Below are positions 34,962 to 44,827 of a DNA stretch of 64,000 bases, in pieces. The notes under the pieces were generated by a model. The model made no database searches and was not told the origin of the DNA. It saw only the letters and a program-made list of their open reading frames with translations. Origin of the DNA: Tenericutes bacterium HGW-Tenericutes-2 (GTDB lineage: Bacteria > Bacillota_I > Bacilli_A > Acholeplasmatales > Acholeplasmataceae); contig PGXL01000001.1 of the NCBI GenBank assembly GCA_002839095.1, positions 186,001 through 250,000 of the forward strand, written 5' to 3'. Position numbers and translations under genes: made by a program. The stretch's first letter is position 1; each line of letters starts with the position of its first letter.

Positions 34962-35543
34962 TTATTTTAATAGCTGCAAAACATGAGTAAAGATTAACTC
35001 ACATAAATCATCTTCACTGATTTCTATTTCTTTGTTTACGTATTGATAGAGTAAACCAGATACTACCGCTTGAATCACATTTCTAATATATGGCTTTGGT
35101 TCTCTTTGTTCAAGGACACCTTCAACAACCCCTAGATAAATAATACCTGTAAATCTTTCATTCATCTTTTCTTGAATTTGGCTCATATGCTTTGGAATGC
35201 TATCATCAAATCGCATAAATGCCTCATGATGACTATTCATGATAGCATCCATCAGTGTTTTCGCATCCTTCATTACTGAAAGTATTTTTTGAATTTGTTC
35301 GATAAATGCACCTTTGAAATCCATGGACTCTATATCGCTTGTTAAAATATCTTCATATTGACTGAGTAAATATTTATAGGTTTCGCAAATCATTTCTTCC
35401 TTGCTAGCGAAATACTCATAAACTGTACTTTTGCCTATTTCAGCCTCAGATGCAATCGTTGATAAGGAAATGCTATCTAGATTTACACCTTCTTTGATAT
35501 AGGATACTAAAACCGATAGTAGCTTTTCCTTAGTCGTTTGCAT
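34962..35543 (-). CDS. TetR-family repressor of the RND exporter
   Basis: A 193-residue regulator. N-terminal helix-turn-helix with the TetR pattern SLSTIASEAEIGKSTVYEYFASKEEM (about residues 22-47) and a helical ligand domain. I use the ATG at 35543, giving a 14-nt overlap with the RND gene. It is co-transcribed behind the exporter whose promoter carries a perfect palindromic operator, so it most likely represses its own operon and is released by an exported compound. Confidence 0.9.
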   Translation of the reverse strand: MQTTKEKLLSVLVSYIKEGVNLDSISLSTIASEAEIGKSTVYEYFASKEEMICETYKYLLSQYEDILTSDIESMDFKGAFIEQIQKILSVMKDAKTLMDAIMNSHHEAFMRFDDSIPKHMSQIQEKMNERFTGIIYLGVVEGVLEQREPKPYIRNVIQAVVSGLLYQYVNKEIEISEDDLCELIFTHVLQLLK

Positions 35544-38500
35544 GTTCTTCAGCCTCTCTCTTGATATTTTTTCTATTGAATATCGCATAGATTGTAGGCA
35601 CAACAACTAAAGTTAATAATGTAGCATAGATTAAACCACCGATTGCAGTGATTGCCATTGGCTGTAATAATTCAGATCCATCACCAACACCCAAAGCCAT
35701 CGTTAATAGCGCTAAGATGGTAGTTAAGGCAGTCATAAAGATTGGTCTTAGTCTAGTTTGCCCAGCTTCAACAATCGCGTTGATAACGGTTCTTCCGTCT
35801 TCTCTTAGCTTATTGATATAGTCAATTAACACAATTCCGTTATTGACGACTACCCCAATTAAGATGATTAAACCCATAATCGATACAAGACTTAGGAATT
35901 GGTCTGTGATTAAGAGTGCAAGCATACCACCAGTGAATGCAAGTGGAATTGTAAATAAAATAATAAATGGATAAACTAAGGATTGAAACTGAATTGCCAT
36001 CACCATGTAAACAAGCAAAATGGCAACGATAGCAGCAATTGTTAAATCTGAAACTGCTTGTAATATATCTTCATTCTCACCCTGGAAGGTTACATTATAG
36101 CCATTACCATGCTGAGTGAAATCTGTAGAATTTAAGTAAGCATTGACTCGTTCTGTTACAACACTACTAACCAATGTTACATTTTTACCACGTTCCACTT
36201 GTGCAGTAACTGTTACAAATCTTGTAGAACCATCAGTTCTAATCGTAGCAAACCCAGGACTATAATCTACTACTGTTACACTATCTTCTGTTTCATCAAA
36301 TAATGGAGCTAAAGCAAGGGTTGTTAGCTTAGGATCAGCACTCATTGGGTTCATAACAAGCTCTCCTGCAGTCACGACTAAATAAGGGTTAACTACAAAT
36401 TGAATAGGAGTGCCTACAACATACCCAGGAAGCATTGCATTTAAAACATAAATACTTTGTTCGGTTGAGCTCATATAGTTTTCTATCATTAATCTTGTTG
36501 GAGCATCAAATAGTTGAATGCCTCCTAGGAAATTTTTATAATCTCCAAAGACTTGGAAGTTAATGCCACCTGCAAATGAATCACTTGGTAATTCAAGCAC
36601 ATATGCAATACCTTCAATTTCTACAGTCAAGGATTGTGTAGCGCCTAGTGCAGCTAAATTGGCAAATAAATAATTGACATTATCCATAACTGCTTGATTG
36701 GTTAACCCGTAAACCATCGCGTTATTTCTATCGACAGTAATCTTGACGTTATCAGCACCATAGGAAATTCCGCTATCTGCCTTTTCAATGCCTTCGGTAT
36801 TTTCAAGAATACTAGTGATATCATTTGCAATAATCTCTAAGGTTTCTAAATTATATCCGCTGACCTTAATATTGACACCCTGCGCACCACCGATCGCACC
36901 TGTACTGTTTTGTGCAGAAACTGTAGCTTCTAGCACTTGACTTGGAGTCATATTGATTTCAGAGAAATCGAAATTATTGATTAAGTCTAAAATGTATGTT
37001 TCATAATATTGCGTGGATTCTTTTCTTCCTTCAAGTAAGTTGATAGTTATAGAAATCGAACCATCAGATGATCCTCCACCCCCCATCATACTAAATCTTC
37101 CAAACATTCCAGAACCACCGATTGACGTTGAAACGATTTCAACATCAGAAATATCCATTAACTGATTAGATAATTGATCAGCAAATTCTGCTTTATCTTC
37201 AAATAATGTTTGTGTAGTTGTTGAAATTGTAATATTAATAACACCTTCATCAGATGTTGGTAGCATAATAAATCCTTTGGATGCAACTATCCAAATAGAT
37301 CCTGCAAGTAAAACAATGACTGTAACTACTGTTAATGTCTTATTTTTTAAAGTAAATAGAACGGATTTCTTATAAGCCTTTTTAAAGGATTTAATAACCT
37401 TTCCTTCATTTTGAGCATGGGTATCATCTAATAGTCTTGATGCCATCGCAGGAACTAATGTTAGTGCGATAATTAAACTTGCACCTAAGGAATAGGCAAT
37501 TGTTAATGCCATAGAAATAAAGATATCTGCAATCATACCTTCAATAAATACGATTGGTAGGAATACTGCAACCGTGGTTAGTGTCGATGAAGTAATCGCG
37601 CCAGCAACCTGCTTAGAGCCTTCAATTGCTGCATCTTTTTTAGATTTACCTTCACCAATCATTCGGTAAATATTTTCAATAACAACAATAGAGTTATCGA
37701 CTAGCATACCTATGCCTAATGCGAGTCCACCCATGGAGACTAGATTTAATGTTACATTTGTAAAATACATGAGCATAAATGCAGCAATGACTGATATCGG
37801 TATCGCTAACCCGACAATGAGTGTAGGTTTAATATTTCTCAAGAAAACAAATAAAATAATAATTGCTAAAATACCACCAACAATAATGTTTTGTAGAACA
37901 GAACCAACAGCAGCGTTGATATATTCCCCTTGGTCTAAAAGAACTGAATAGTGTGCTGTTTCTCCTTCTCGTTCCATTATTTGATCTAATCTTGCAGAAA
38001 TGCTTTCGGTAACTTCTGTGATTCCATAGTCTGATTGTTTCGTAAATGAGACTTGAATACCTTGAGTTCCGTTAATTTTTGAATAAACATTGGTATTCGC
38101 ATTGATATATGAAATGCCATTTTCAATAATTAAATCAGATAGGGTAATGACTTGTCCTCCATCAAATAGAATTGGAAGTGTTGAAATATCTTCAAGATTG
38201 CTAGGTTTATTCCCTAGATAAAGCATTCTAATTTCACCTGAGTCTAGAGCAACACCAATTAAACCACCGACATTTTGATTTTCAATGATTTCTAAAACCT
38301 CTTGATGAGTTATCCCATAGGAATCAATAATTGCTTGATCGAGTTTGACTTGAAGGACAATATCAGCTGCACCAGAAACATTGACATCTGCAACTCCTGG
38401 AATGCTTGTTAAATCGAGTAGAATGTCACGATTGATCCATTCAGTATTTCGAATCAAAGCTTCTTCATCTGATAATGATTCATCATAATCTCTAAAAAGA

Positions 38501-38913
38501 GTTACGGTCATTACTGGTAGCATATCTGGGCTGATTCTTAGAATTCTAGTATTTCCTACTCCATCCGCGAAATTGATGTTATTTAAAAGCTCACGTAGCT
38601 CAATAACAACACTGTCCATATTTGCCCCATCAGCAAACGTAATAATAGATATCCCGAAATGCTCATTAGACATTGAAGATACTTCTTTAAAATTACCGAT
38701 AGTCGCTACAGTTGATTCTATTTTTAATGCAACTTCAGCTTCAACCTCTTCTGGTGTTCTCCCTTCATAGGGTGTAATGGTTACCACAAATGGTAAATTG
38801 ATATCTGGAAATAGTGTTAAAGGGAGTCTCGTTACTGAAAATACCCCTAAGACGATAATGATTAAGATTCCCATTAAAACTGTAATTGGTTTTTTGACGC
38901 TATATGAACCCAT
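35530..38913 (-). CDS. RND-family efflux transporter (AcrB/SwrC type)
   Basis: A 1127-residue proton-driven exporter with the RND layout: one N-terminal helix, large extracytoplasmic domain (PDINLPFVVTITPYEGRTPEEVE start), helices 2-6 including GLALGIGMLVDNSIVVIENI, a second external domain, and the C-terminal helices with GIVVNNGIVLIDYI-like motif. Asp in VDNS matches the proton-relay region. Monoderm bacteria use such pumps without outer-membrane partners (SwrC of Bacillus is the known example). No membrane-fusion protein is adjacent. Confidence 0.93.
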   Translation of the reverse strand: MGSYSVKKPITVLMGILIIIVLGVFSVTRLPLTLFPDINLPFVVTITPYEGRTPEEVEAEVALKIESTVATIGNFKEVSSMSNEHFGISIITFADGANMDSVVIELRELLNNINFADGVGNTRILRISPDMLPVMTVTLFRDYDESLSDEEALIRNTEWINRDILLDLTSIPGVADVNVSGAADIVLQVKLDQAIIDSYGITHQEVLEIIENQNVGGLIGVALDSGEIRMLYLGNKPSNLEDISTLPILFDGGQVITLSDLIIENGISYINANTNVYSKINGTQGIQVSFTKQSDYGITEVTESISARLDQIMEREGETAHYSVLLDQGEYINAAVGSVLQNIIVGGILAIIILFVFLRNIKPTLIVGLAIPISVIAAFMLMYFTNVTLNLVSMGGLALGIGMLVDNSIVVIENIYRMIGEGKSKKDAAIEGSKQVAGAITSSTLTTVAVFLPIVFIEGMIADIFISMALTIAYSLGASLIIALTLVPAMASRLLDDTHAQNEGKVIKSFKKAYKKSVLFTLKNKTLTVVTVIVLLAGSIWIVASKGFIMLPTSDEGVINITISTTTQTLFEDKAEFADQLSNQLMDISDVEIVSTSIGGSGMFGRFSMMGGGGSSDGSISITINLLEGRKESTQYYETYILDLINNFDFSEINMTPSQVLEATVSAQNSTGAIGGAQGVNIKVSGYNLETLEIIANDITSILENTEGIEKADSGISYGADNVKITVDRNNAMVYGLTNQAVMDNVNYLFANLAALGATQSLTVEIEGIAYVLELPSDSFAGGINFQVFGDYKNFLGGIQLFDAPTRLMIENYMSSTEQSIYVLNAMLPGYVVGTPIQFVVNPYLVVTAGELVMNPMSADPKLTTLALAPLFDETEDSVTVVDYSPGFATIRTDGSTRFVTVTAQVERGKNVTLVSSVVTERVNAYLNSTDFTQHGNGYNVTFQGENEDILQAVSDLTIAAIVAILLVYMVMAIQFQSLVYPFIILFTIPLAFTGGMLALLITDQFLSLVSIMGLIILIGVVVNNGIVLIDYINKLREDGRTVINAIVEAGQTRLRPIFMTALTTILALLTMALGVGDGSELLQPMAITAIGGLIYATLLTLVVVPTIYAIFNRKNIKREAEEHAND

Positions 38914-38941
38914 AATATTCCTCCTGATAGATTAAGAAAAG

Positions 38942-38962
38942 CCGACCGAACGGTCGGTCGGT
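38942..38962. promoter_or_regulatory. TetR operator
   Basis: Perfect 7-bp inverted repeat CCGACCG-AA-CGGTCGG with an extra TCGGT half-site attached. It lies just downstream of the RND promoter -10, and its GC content stands out sharply from the AT-rich surroundings. Confidence 0.85.
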
Positions 38963-38968
38963 ATGTTG

Positions 38969-38997
38969 ATTATATCAAATAGCCTATATGCAGTCAA
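38969..38997 (-). promoter_or_regulatory. Promoter of the RND-tetR operon
   Basis: TTGACT (38992-38997), 17-nt spacer, TATAAT (38969-38974) on the minus strand. Confidence 0.85.
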
Positions 38998-39032
38998 TCA
39001 TAACACATTGATTTACATAATTCTTACAAAAT

Positions 39033-39069
39033 AAAAAACCTCTTCAATTTGCTCAATGAAAGAGGTTTA
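39033..39069. terminator. Terminator after the GtrA gene
   Basis: AAACCTCTT/AAGAGGTTT stem followed by T on the minus strand, adjacent to the stop codon of the GtrA-like gene. Confidence 0.85.
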
Positions 39070-39074
39070 ATGTT

Positions 39075-39497
39075 TTATGCTTTTCTCACAGCGGTATTGA
39101 TGTTATTTTTATAGACATAATACTTAGTGTATAAGAACTCAGATATAAGATTGGTAATCATTGTTAATCCTAAAACTAAATATGCATCCCAACCTATATT
39201 TGTGAGTGCATCACCCCATAATGTAGATAGTGGAGTAAAAATAAGATAGAAGAATGCGACCTTACTCATAGCAAGCGGGATATTAGCAGCTGATTTAAAG
39301 GTAAATTTTCGATTCAATGTGAAATTCCATAAAACAGATAGTGTTAAAGCGATTAAATAAGCTGGCCAATATTTCATTCGAGTCAGCTCGTAAAATAGGG
39401 TGAATGATAGTGCTTGGATGACTCCTGCAGATATTGAAAATATCAAAAATTTAAATGCTTGAATATAATTTTCTTGTTTTTCTGTCTTCATCCTCAT
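39075..39497 (-). CDS. GtrA-family membrane protein
   Basis: A 140-residue protein with four membrane helices and the GtrA pattern KFLIFSISAGVIQ at the start, then LSVLWNFTLNRKFTFKS in the middle. Family members are thought to move or support lipid-linked sugars for cell-surface glycan synthesis, often with a glycosyltransferase neighbour; none is here. Two Met starts (39497, 39491) are possible and neither has a strong ribosome site. Confidence 0.85.
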   Translation of the reverse strand: MRMKTEKQENYIQAFKFLIFSISAGVIQALSFTLFYELTRMKYWPAYLIALTLSVLWNFTLNRKFTFKSAANIPLAMSKVAFFYLIFTPLSTLWGDALTNIGWDAYLVLGLTMITNLISEFLYTKYYVYKNNINTAVRKA

Positions 39498-39592
39498 GAC
39501 CTGATTTTCTTATATATTTCCCTTCATTATACACCTTTGTTTCAGTTGATGTGATATAATCTAATCAATTTATAAACATAGGAGGGGTCTAT

Positions 39593-39937
39593 ATGGCAAT
39601 GACAACATTTAAGGGTCAAGGAGACATTACTGAGATTGTAAAATATTTAAAGTCAGGGATTGAATCATCAGGGATGACAAATGAGTTAGTTCATTCAATT
39701 ACTAGAGGTACAGAGGACTATAAAGTTTACTTACTCATTTTTGAAAAATGGTACTATCGTACAAGTAGTAGAGCAAGCTTAACCGTGATGCTGACTCAAA
39801 ATGAAGATCAAATCACTGTGGATGCGATTAGTGCAGGTGGAGGACAGGGTTTAGTGTTTAGATTTTCATGGGGTGCTGAAGAAAACTTTGTCGGTGTCGT
39901 TAGAGATTTGTTAAGAACTAAAGGCTTTAGAGAATGA
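39593..39937 (+). CDS. DUF6054-like small protein
   Basis: A 114-residue soluble protein, AGGAGGGG ribosome site and a TATAAT about 35 nt upstream. The ending VDAISAGGGQGLVFRFSWGAEENF and general layout recall the DUF6054 family of Firmicutes, whose function is unknown. Monocistronic, closed by its own terminator. Family name given from memory of the pattern. Confidence 0.6.
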   Translation: MAMTTFKGQGDITEIVKYLKSGIESSGMTNELVHSITRGTEDYKVYLLIFEKWYYRTSSRASLTVMLTQNEDQITVDAISAGGGQGLVFRFSWGAEENFVGVVRDLLRTKGFRE

Positions 39938-39940
39938 AAA

Positions 39941-39968
39941 AGGAGATTTTCTAATCTCCATTTTTTTT
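39941..39968. terminator. Bidirectional terminator
   Basis: GGAGAT/ATCTCC hairpin followed by eight T on the plus strand, between the convergent genes 39593 and 39951; it overlaps the end of the latter. Confidence 0.85.
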
Positions 39969-40637
39969 ACTTTTTTTTGATGTGTTTGATAATGTTAGAA
40001 TCATCCCTAATGCAATAGATAGATAAGCTGCCATTAACACTCTATAGTTTTCTGGAATTAAAAAGGTAATCGTGTGCATAGGTAACCAGAAGAATGGAAT
40101 TGTCTTAAGTATAACAAAGCTAAAGAAATAGTTCCAATCGATTCGGTCAATGATTTGGTTAAGTTTTACATTTCTTATCCCACTCCATTTGCCTTCTCCA
40201 AGCTCTATATATCCATCCGTAATTCGATGAAGGATCATAAATGAAGGTGCGAAGACTAGATTCATTAGTAAGCTAATCATAAATGCTGTGAGTAATCTAG
40301 CTATAAAAGTGTCATTTTGAATAGAGGGTAACAAGTTAGCTGCCTGAGCAGCGTATACACCAGATGAAAACATTTTAAAGATTAATACAAAGAGCATACC
40401 AAGGAAGCCCCATACAATGAATTTATATAAAATTCCTGTTCCTGAAAAATAGCTTCCTCTTTTTATTCTATTGATAAGCAATTCACCCATGGTAGCTAAT
40501 ATAGATGTTTTAATAAAACCCATAAGATAGGGATAACTAGAGGTTAACCCATCAAAATAAGTTCTAGTGAGTGGAATGGCTACCAAAAGTGTGATTAAGC
40601 AAAATATCAAGCCCCATATGATATCTTTAAATTTCAT
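39951..40637 (-). CDS. Multi-pass membrane protein of unknown function
   Basis: A 228-residue protein with about five hydrophobic segments (residues 8-26, 38-52, 74-92, 112-135, 180-215) and a basic C-terminus. I use the ATG at 40637 with GAGGA upstream. The layout loosely recalls Mpv17/PMP22-like proteins (a PAYL-less variant with a charged loop DRIDWNYFF), but I would not assign it. Monocistronic. Confidence 0.7.
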   Translation of the reverse strand: MKFKDIIWGLIFCLITLLVAIPLTRTYFDGLTSSYPYLMGFIKTSILATMGELLINRIKRGSYFSGTGILYKFIVWGFLGMLFVLIFKMFSSGVYAAQAANLLPSIQNDTFIARLLTAFMISLLMNLVFAPSFMILHRITDGYIELGEGKWSGIRNVKLNQIIDRIDWNYFFSFVILKTIPFFWLPMHTITFLIPENYRVLMAAYLSIALGMILTLSNTSKKSKKNGD

Positions 40638-40690
40638 GATAATATCCTCGTTTTCATATCTTCTAAACCTATTGTACACGAATTATAGGA

Positions 40691-40718
40691 AAAGAAAAAC
40701 CAAGATGTTCATCTTGGC
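40691..40718. terminator. Terminator of the histidine biosynthesis operon
   Basis: CCAAGAT/ATCTTGG stem followed by TTTTTCTTTT on the minus strand, 10 nt after the last his gene. Confidence 0.85.
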
Positions 40719-40727
40719 ATCACTTCT

Positions 40728-41537
40728 CTATATTTTAACAAATTCTGGTTTTCTACCTTTGAAAACAGTTATATATTCAAAACCAGCTTCAATAAGCATT
40801 TTTTTAGCTTCTTCAAATCCTGTATAATAATCCCTAATTTTGTGTGTATCAGAGCCAAAGGTTATGATTTTTCCACCTAGTTCTTTATATCTTTTCAGTA
40901 AATCAATTCCAGGATGCAATACGCCTAAACCATATCTTATACCTGAGGTGTTGATTTCTATCCCTTTTCCTTTTTTGATGATAGCCTTTAATATTTGATC
41001 GATGATATCTTTAAAATCATTAAACTGATAACTTCTATCTTCATAACCACCATAGCGAATAATATAATCAATATGCCCGAACACATCATAGTCATCATAC
41101 GATTTAACTGCATCTAGTACAATTTCATAATATCTTAAATATGCTTCTTTTTGGGTTTTACCCTTAAAGAAATCACCATTATAAAAATCTAGACCATCAC
41201 CTACATGGATTGAGCAAATTACAAAATCAAAGGGATGTGAGCTCAAAAAATCAGTCATTCTTTGATTGAGATGTGGTTGGTATCCAATTTCAACACCCAT
41301 GAAAACCTTAAAGTTTTCTTTTTTACTAACCCTTTTTATTTCTTCTAGGTACTTATTATAATCAGTCATTTCATCAAAAAGATCTGATGGAAAATCAAAA
41401 TCAATGTGGTCTGTAAACATGACTCCTTCGATTCCTTTTTCTTTAGCTGATTGAATATAGAGTTCCATGGTTGCTTTTGGATCTGCATCGGGTGAATAAT
41501 TGGTGTGCATATGGTGGTCTATAATTTTTTTATTCAT
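40728..41537 (-). CDS. hisJ: Histidinol-phosphatase, PHP family
   Basis: Removes phosphate from histidinol-phosphate, eighth step of histidine synthesis. PHP-domain metal ligands are seen at the start ([12 protein letters not shown]), in FTDHIDFD (about 41-48) and in ICSIHVGDG and FGSDTH further on. 269 residues. Last gene of the his operon, overlapping hisIE by 4 nt. This is the Bacillus/Lactococcus type, unrelated to the HisB phosphatase domain of enterobacteria. Confidence 0.94.
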   Translation of the reverse strand: MNKKIIDHHMHTNYSPDADPKATMELYIQSAKEKGIEGVMFTDHIDFDFPSDLFDEMTDYNKYLEEIKRVSKKENFKVFMGVEIGYQPHLNQRMTDFLSSHPFDFVICSIHVGDGLDFYNGDFFKGKTQKEAYLRYYEIVLDAVKSYDDYDVFGHIDYIIRYGGYEDRSYQFNDFKDIIDQILKAIIKKGKGIEINTSGIRYGLGVLHPGIDLLKRYKELGGKIITFGSDTHKIRDYYTGFEEAKKMLIEAGFEYITVFKGRKPEFVKI

Positions 41538-42175
41538 TTCTTATTTTGTCTCCTTTTTAATTCCTCTTCAATTGATTTAAGTTCAATGCCTTCATTCACC
41601 ATTAGAACAAGTGTATGATAAACCAAATCACTAATTTCATAAATCATTTCTGAGGACGATTTATTTTTAGCTGCGATGATAACCTCAGCGGTTTCTTCGC
41701 CAACCTTTTTAAGTATCTTATCTAATCCTTTAGTAAATAGGTAATTCGTATATGAACCTTCTAAAGGGTTTTTCTTTCTTTCATCAATGGTTGCGTAAAG
41801 TTCTTCAAGTAAGTAGCTTTTCTTTTCGACTTCATCTGATTGTAAAACTTCATTAAAAAAACAACTCATTTTGTTGGTGTGGCAAGCAACACCAACCTGA
41901 ATAACTTGAAGTAAAATTGAATCTCCATCACAATCATATGACATGCTTTTTACATACTGATAATGACCTGAGGTTTCACCCTTTTTCCACAGTGATTTTC
42001 TTGATCGACTATAGTAAGTAGCTACCCCTTCTTTAATGGTTAAATCTAATGCTTCTTTATTCATATAGGCTAGCATTAAAACATCGCTAGTTTCAATACT
42101 TTGAACGACAACTGGAATTAATCCATTCTCGTCAAATTTGATTTCGCTTAAATCTATTATACCTTCTTTTATCAT
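41534..42175 (-). CDS. hisIE: Bifunctional phosphoribosyl-AMP cyclohydrolase / phosphoribosyl-ATP pyrophosphatase
   Basis: Steps two and three of histidine synthesis in one chain. The N-terminal HisI half has zinc-site motifs ([21 protein letters not shown]), the C-terminal HisE half has the [13 protein letters not shown] helix. 213 residues with the ATG at 42175 (AAGGAG 8 nt upstream); the longer form starts with a GTG inside the ribosome site. Confidence 0.96.
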   Translation of the reverse strand: MIKEGIIDLSEIKFDENGLIPVVVQSIETSDVLMLAYMNKEALDLTIKEGVATYYSRSRKSLWKKGETSGHYQYVKSMSYDCDGDSILLQVIQVGVACHTNKMSCFFNEVLQSDEVEKKSYLLEELYATIDERKKNPLEGSYTNYLFTKGLDKILKKVGEETAEVIIAAKNKSSSEMIYEISDLVYHTLVLMVNEGIELKSIEEELKRRQNKK

Positions 42176-42187
42176 GTGTTGCACTCC

Positions 42188-42946
42188 TTATGTTCTAATT
42201 GAGATACCCTTTTCTTTAAGGGCCTTCTTCAAATCGTTTATTTTTATTTCTCCATAGTGAAAGACAGATGCTGCAAGTATTCCATCTACATTTGCTTTGG
42301 TTATTGCATCATAGAAATGTGTGATTGTTCCTGCTCCACCAGATGCAATCACTGGTACATTGACTCTATCAGTTATTCTTTTTAGAAGCTCAATATCATA
42401 TCCATTTTTCATGCCATCCTCATCGATGCTATTGACGACGATTTCACCTGCTCCTAGTCTAACTCCTAGAACTGCCCACTCGATAGCATCTAGGCTTGTT
42501 TTTTCTCTTCCACCCTTAACGTAAACACTCCATGAACCTTGATCATTTTTCTTTGCATCAATCGATAAAACTACACATTGTGCACCAAACTTTTCAGATG
42601 CTTCTGTGATTAATTTTGGATTTCTAACAGCACCAGAATTAACTGATATTTTATCTGCACCTTTTCTAAGTATTTTTGTGAAATCATCGATGGTGTTCAC
42701 ACCACCTCCTACACAAAATGGGATGTTTATTTCAGCAGCAACCTTGCTGACAAAATCAAGTGAGATTTCTCTATCCTCTGCGGATGCTGTAATGTCATAA
42801 AAGACAAGTTCATCTGCGCCATTCTCACTATAAAATTTACCTAGCTCTGCTGGATCACCAATTTCTAAAAGCTCTGAAAATTTTACCCCTTTAAAAACGC
42901 GTCCATTTGTAACATCTAAACATGGTATGATTCGCTTTGTGAGCAT
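42188..42946 (-). CDS. hisF: Imidazole glycerol phosphate synthase, cyclase subunit
   Basis: TIM-barrel subunit that closes the imidazole ring using ammonia from HisH. Characteristic N-terminus [11 protein letters not shown] with catalytic Asp11, and a later [10 protein letters not shown] and IASGGAG phosphate-binding loop. 252 residues. Its start lies 31 nt inside the end of hisA. Confidence 0.98.
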   Translation of the reverse strand: MLTKRIIPCLDVTNGRVFKGVKFSELLEIGDPAELGKFYSENGADELVFYDITASAEDREISLDFVSKVAAEINIPFCVGGGVNTIDDFTKILRKGADKISVNSGAVRNPKLITEASEKFGAQCVVLSIDAKKNDQGSWSVYVKGGREKTSLDAIEWAVLGVRLGAGEIVVNSIDEDGMKNGYDIELLKRITDRVNVPVIASGGAGTITHFYDAITKANVDGILAASVFHYGEIKINDLKKALKEKGISIRT

Positions 42947-43647
42947 AGGATTGCCTCCTTCAAATTAATTTTCGATTCATAAATCGCTTTACCGATGATT
43001 GCTCCATAGAGCCCTATTTCATTAAGTCTTAAGACATCATTTAAGCTAGAAACTCCGCCAGAAGCGATTATTTTTAAGCTTGTTTTTTTTGAAAGTTCTA
43101 AATAATCTTGGAAATTAGGACCTTGCATCATTCCATCCTTAGAAATGTCCGTATAAACAATTGTTTTTATACCTATTTTTTCTAGTTTTTTTGATAAATC
43201 GATCGCATCAATATCAGTTTGTGTTTTCCAGCCTCTAGTTGCTACCTTTTGGTGGTTTGCGTCAATGGATACAATCACCTTTTCCTGATAGGTTTTAACT
43301 AGATTTTCTAGTAATTCAAAATCCTCAATTGCTGATGTTCCAATAATGATTCTAGTGACTCCGATTTCTAATAATTGTTTTGCTTTTTCAATACTACGAA
43401 TACCACCACCAACTTGAATGGGTATAGCTATATTTTTGATAATATTTTTGATGGTTTCAAAATTGATATTATTGTTTGTTTCTGCTCCATTTAAATCTAC
43501 AATATGGATCCACTTAGCTCCATCTTTTTCAAATGACTTCGCTATTTCAACAGGTGTATTTGAATAGATAATTGAGTCTTCAAAATTGCCTTGTTTTAGT
43601 CTGACACAATTGCCATCCTTTAAGTCTATCGCAGGAAATATAATCAT
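42916..43647 (-). CDS. hisA: ProFAR isomerase (phosphoribosylformimino-AICAR-P isomerase)
   Basis: Amadori isomerisation of ProFAR to PRFAR. TIM barrel with catalytic Asp in [11 protein letters not shown] (residue 8) and the second Asp in [15 protein letters not shown]. 243 residues, the usual length. Overlaps hisH by 4 nt and hisF by 31 nt. Confidence 0.97.
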   Translation of the reverse strand: MIIFPAIDLKDGNCVRLKQGNFEDSIIYSNTPVEIAKSFEKDGAKWIHIVDLNGAETNNNINFETIKNIIKNIAIPIQVGGGIRSIEKAKQLLEIGVTRIIIGTSAIEDFELLENLVKTYQEKVIVSIDANHQKVATRGWKTQTDIDAIDLSKKLEKIGIKTIVYTDISKDGMMQGPNFQDYLELSKKTSLKIIASGGVSSLNDVLRLNEIGLYGAIIGKAIYESKINLKEAILCSQSESYHV

Positions 43648-44249
43648 ATAATTAATTCTCCATATGCCTTGAGTATATTTGATCCTACTATCCCACTTTT
43701 TTCAGGGTGAAATTGTGTTGCATAAACATTTTGATCTCTAACAATTGCAGGAACAATCTTTTCATATTCTGTATAGGCAACTAGCTCGGTATTGCTTGAA
43801 TCTACATAATAGGAATGTACAAAATAGACGTAGTCATCCTCTTTAATATATTTTAGTATTGGATCATCTTTCTTTTCAAACCTCAAGGTGTTCCACCCCA
43901 TTTGAGGAACCTTTAAATTGATATCTAAAAACCTGACAGAACCCTTCAAAATACCTAATCCATCAAAGACTCCATTTTCATATCCTTTTTCATACAAAAG
44001 CTGCATTCCCAAGCAGATACCAAACAAGTATTTTTTCTTTTCTACATGGTCTAAAATATATGGAATTAAGCCTGATTTTTTTAATGCTTCCATAGCATCT
44101 TTAAATGCACCAACTCCTGGTAATACAAGTGAAGTTGCATTTTTGATAACCTCTGGATCTTTGGATACAATGGATGGAATACCAACCTGTTCAAAGCCTC
44201 TTAAAACGGATGCAAGATTACCAACATCATAGTCTAATATAACATTCAT
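43644..44249 (-). CDS. hisH: Imidazole glycerol phosphate synthase, glutamine amidotransferase subunit
   Basis: Supplies ammonia to HisF from glutamine. Class I amidotransferase with nucleophile Cys in FGICLGMQLL (about residue 78) and the His-Glu pair in ATQFHPEKSG (about 181). 201 residues. Its start codon shares a base with the hisB stop. Confidence 0.97.
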   Translation of the reverse strand: MNVILDYDVGNLASVLRGFEQVGIPSIVSKDPEVIKNATSLVLPGVGAFKDAMEALKKSGLIPYILDHVEKKKYLFGICLGMQLLYEKGYENGVFDGLGILKGSVRFLDINLKVPQMGWNTLRFEKKDDPILKYIKEDDYVYFVHSYYVDSSNTELVAYTEYEKIVPAIVRDQNVYATQFHPEKSGIVGSNILKAYGELII

Positions 44250-44827
44250 TATAAAACTCCTTTGGTTGAAGAAATATCGTCTGAAACAATTCTGGTTGCT
44301 TCATGAAGTGCTCTACCGAACGCCTTAAAAAGTGATTCAACTTTATGGTGATCATTATCTCCATAAAGTGCTTCTATGTGAAGAGTTACTCTAGATTCGC
44401 TGACAAAAGCTCTAAAGAACTCTTTAACGTTTTCTAATGATAATAGTCCTATAGAAAGTCTATTGTAGGTTGCCTTATAAAAGAGGAAAGGACGATTAGA
44501 TATATCAACAACTGCTCTTGATAATGCTTCATCCATGGGAAGATACATCATTCCATATCGATTGATTCCCTTTTTATCACCAAGAGCTTGTTTTACAGCT
44601 TCCCCTAAAACTATTCCAACATCTTCTACTGTGTGATGGTCATCTGTCGATAGATCACCATCGCAGTAAACATCTAAGTCAAAGGATGCATGAAATGCGA
44701 ATAGTGTTAACATGTGATCAAAGAATGGAACACCTGTATTGATATTTATTTTTTTATTTCCATCTAAGTTTAAGGAAAGCTTTATCTTCGTTTCCTTTGT
44801 GTCTCTAGTTATTGTTGATGTTCTCAT
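44249..44827 (-). CDS. hisB: Imidazoleglycerol-phosphate dehydratase
   Basis: Dehydrates imidazole glycerol phosphate to imidazole acetol phosphate. Manganese-binding motifs FFDHML (about residue 36) and DDHHTVED (about 62-69) are present. 192 residues, the stand-alone dehydratase without a phosphatase domain. Overlaps hisC by 23 nt. Confidence 0.97.
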   Translation of the reverse strand: MRTSTITRDTKETKIKLSLNLDGNKKININTGVPFFDHMLTLFAFHASFDLDVYCDGDLSTDDHHTVEDVGIVLGEAVKQALGDKKGINRYGMMYLPMDEALSRAVVDISNRPFLFYKATYNRLSIGLLSLENVKEFFRAFVSESRVTLHIEALYGDNDHHKVESLFKAFGRALHEATRIVSDDISSTKGVL

